Shown here: positions 5,873-6,619 of the stretch, piece by piece | Layout of the letters: every line of letters begins with the position of its first letter | How positions within the stretch are numbered: the stretch's first letter is position 1 | Assembly: GCA_938044055.1 (NCBI GenBank) | Contig: CALIQO010000136.1 | Coordinates: 1 to 6,619 of the forward strand | Direction of reading: 5' to 3' | Length of the DNA stretch: 6,619 bases | DNA from: an uncultured Saprospiraceae bacterium | GTDB taxonomy: Bacteria > Bacteroidota > Bacteroidia > Chitinophagales > Saprospiraceae | Notes under the pieces: generated by a model | The model's input: the letters and a program-made list of their open reading frames with translations, nothing else | The model's database searches: none | What the model was told of the DNA's origin: nothing | Position numbers and translations under genes: made by a program

Positions 5873-6619
5873 AGAGTGTCATACACAACCAATTTCCTCT
5901 AGCCGATTCATGAACAATATCAAACCACTTAGCGGTGTAGTTTTCTTGTATTATATTTCTATCCTGCTTGAGAATGCCACTCATAATCAGTCTCCCTTGA
6001 TCTTGCAATAACTTATAAAGCGCTTCTACATTATTTAGTAAAACATGTCTATTGATATTAGCCAGGATAAAGTTATATTTCTGATCACTAGGCACAACTT
6101 CTAAATCTCCTTTCTCCACCTGCACAGAGCCGATGTTATTCTCCTTGAGATTCGTTTCCGTATTTTCAACAGAATCTTTTTCTATGTCAATAGCGACGAT
6201 GGGGTGACCTCCTTCTTGTGCACATAGAATGGCTAGGATACCTGTTCCACATCCGTAATCAAGAACAGACTTGTCACTAAGTTCATGCTTGCTCAATTCC
6301 TGAATCATCATGAAGGTAGTCTCGTGATGACCTGTCCCGAATGCCATCTTAGGATCAATAATAATCTCATGCTTATAACCATCTACGCGTGAATGAAAAC
6401 TTGCTCTGATGCGACAGTAATCATCAATCTCTACAGGCAGAAAGGACGACTCCCATTCTTCATTCCAGTTCTTCTCAGGCAACTCCTCTATGTGGTAGGA
6501 AACGCTGTAATCATTGCAGATATCCCCGAGTCGAAGGAGAGTTGATTCAGTAAGTTCAGCTGATTTTATGTAACCAATAATTTCATTGTTCTCTTCCTCC
6601 TCTAAAAACGAATCGAATG
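5856..6619 (-). CDS. prmA: Ribosomal protein L11 methyltransferase (partial, 5' end cut)
   Basis: The frame stays open to the right window edge, giving 253 visible residues; roughly the first 20-35 residues are missing. The TTG at 6482 is internal and not the start, because the upstream frame reads as a normal PrmA N-terminal region (FDSFLEEEE ... SYHIEELPEKNWNEEWE). PrmA uses S-adenosylmethionine to methylate ribosomal protein L11. Visible motifs, numbered from the first visible codon: NWNEEWE at 50-56, the PrmA signature FGTGHHETT at 93-101, the SAM-binding loop LDYGCGTGILAI at 119-130, the acidic residue of AIDIE (D144) that would hold the ribose, and LANINRHVL at 185-193 at the active site. 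The N-terminal part looks shorter than in proteobacterial PrmA, as is usual in Bacteroidota. The stop lies inside the end of maf. Confidence 0.93.
   Translation of the reverse strand, partial: FDSFLEEEENNEIIGYIKSAELTESTLLRLGDICNDYSVSYHIEELPEKNWNEEWESSFLPVEIDDYCRIRASFHSRVDGYKHEIIIDPKMAFGTGHHETTFMMIQELSKHELSDKSVLDYGCGTGILAILCAQEGGHPIVAIDIEKDSVENTETNLKENNIGSVQVEKGDLEVVPSDQKYNFILANINRHVLLNNVEALYKLLQDQGRLIMSGILKQDRNIIQENYTAKWFDIVHESARGNWLCMTLSKKNP

Overview
The window looks like chromosomal DNA from a member of the Bacteroidota. It is AT-rich, most starts lack a strong GGAGG ribosome site and instead have A-rich or purine-rich leaders, and the PrmA and UbiA proteins read like Bacteroidota versions. 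The genus cannot be fixed from the sequence. Nearly all of it is coding: seven genes, two of them cut by the window edges, and one intergenic region of 192 bp. No rRNA, tRNA, CRISPR array, insertion sequence or phage gene is visible.

Left half, minus strand (1-3512): a large AAA+ ATPase with two CbxX/CfxQ-type (CbbX-like) ATPase modules behind two copies of an unrecognised beta-rich domain. Five bases downstream lies a polytopic membrane protein that runs off the left edge and resembles GT-C type glycosyltransferases. The tight spacing suggests that the two are co-transcribed.

Centre (3513-3704): a divergent control region with a near-perfect 13-bp direct repeat at 22-bp spacing, a small inverted repeat and candidate promoter elements for both directions.

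Right half, plus strand (3705-5872): an adrenodoxin-type [2Fe-2S] ferredoxin (fdx) followed by iscX, both iron-sulfur cluster assembly genes of the ISC type. Next comes a UbiA-family prenyltransferase resembling the enzymes annotated as geranylgeranylglycerol-phosphate geranylgeranyltransferase, then a Maf-family nucleotide pyrophosphatase. maf overlaps tail-to-tail by 17 bp with prmA (ribosomal protein L11 methyltransferase) on the minus strand, which runs off the right edge.

Most of this is housekeeping: Fe-S assembly, prenyl lipid metabolism, nucleotide-pool cleaning and ribosomal protein methylation. The least understood part is the double AAA+ ATPase with its N-terminal tandem domain and its membrane-protein neighbour. 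That is the best candidate here for an undescribed system, but nothing in the sequence shows what it remodels.
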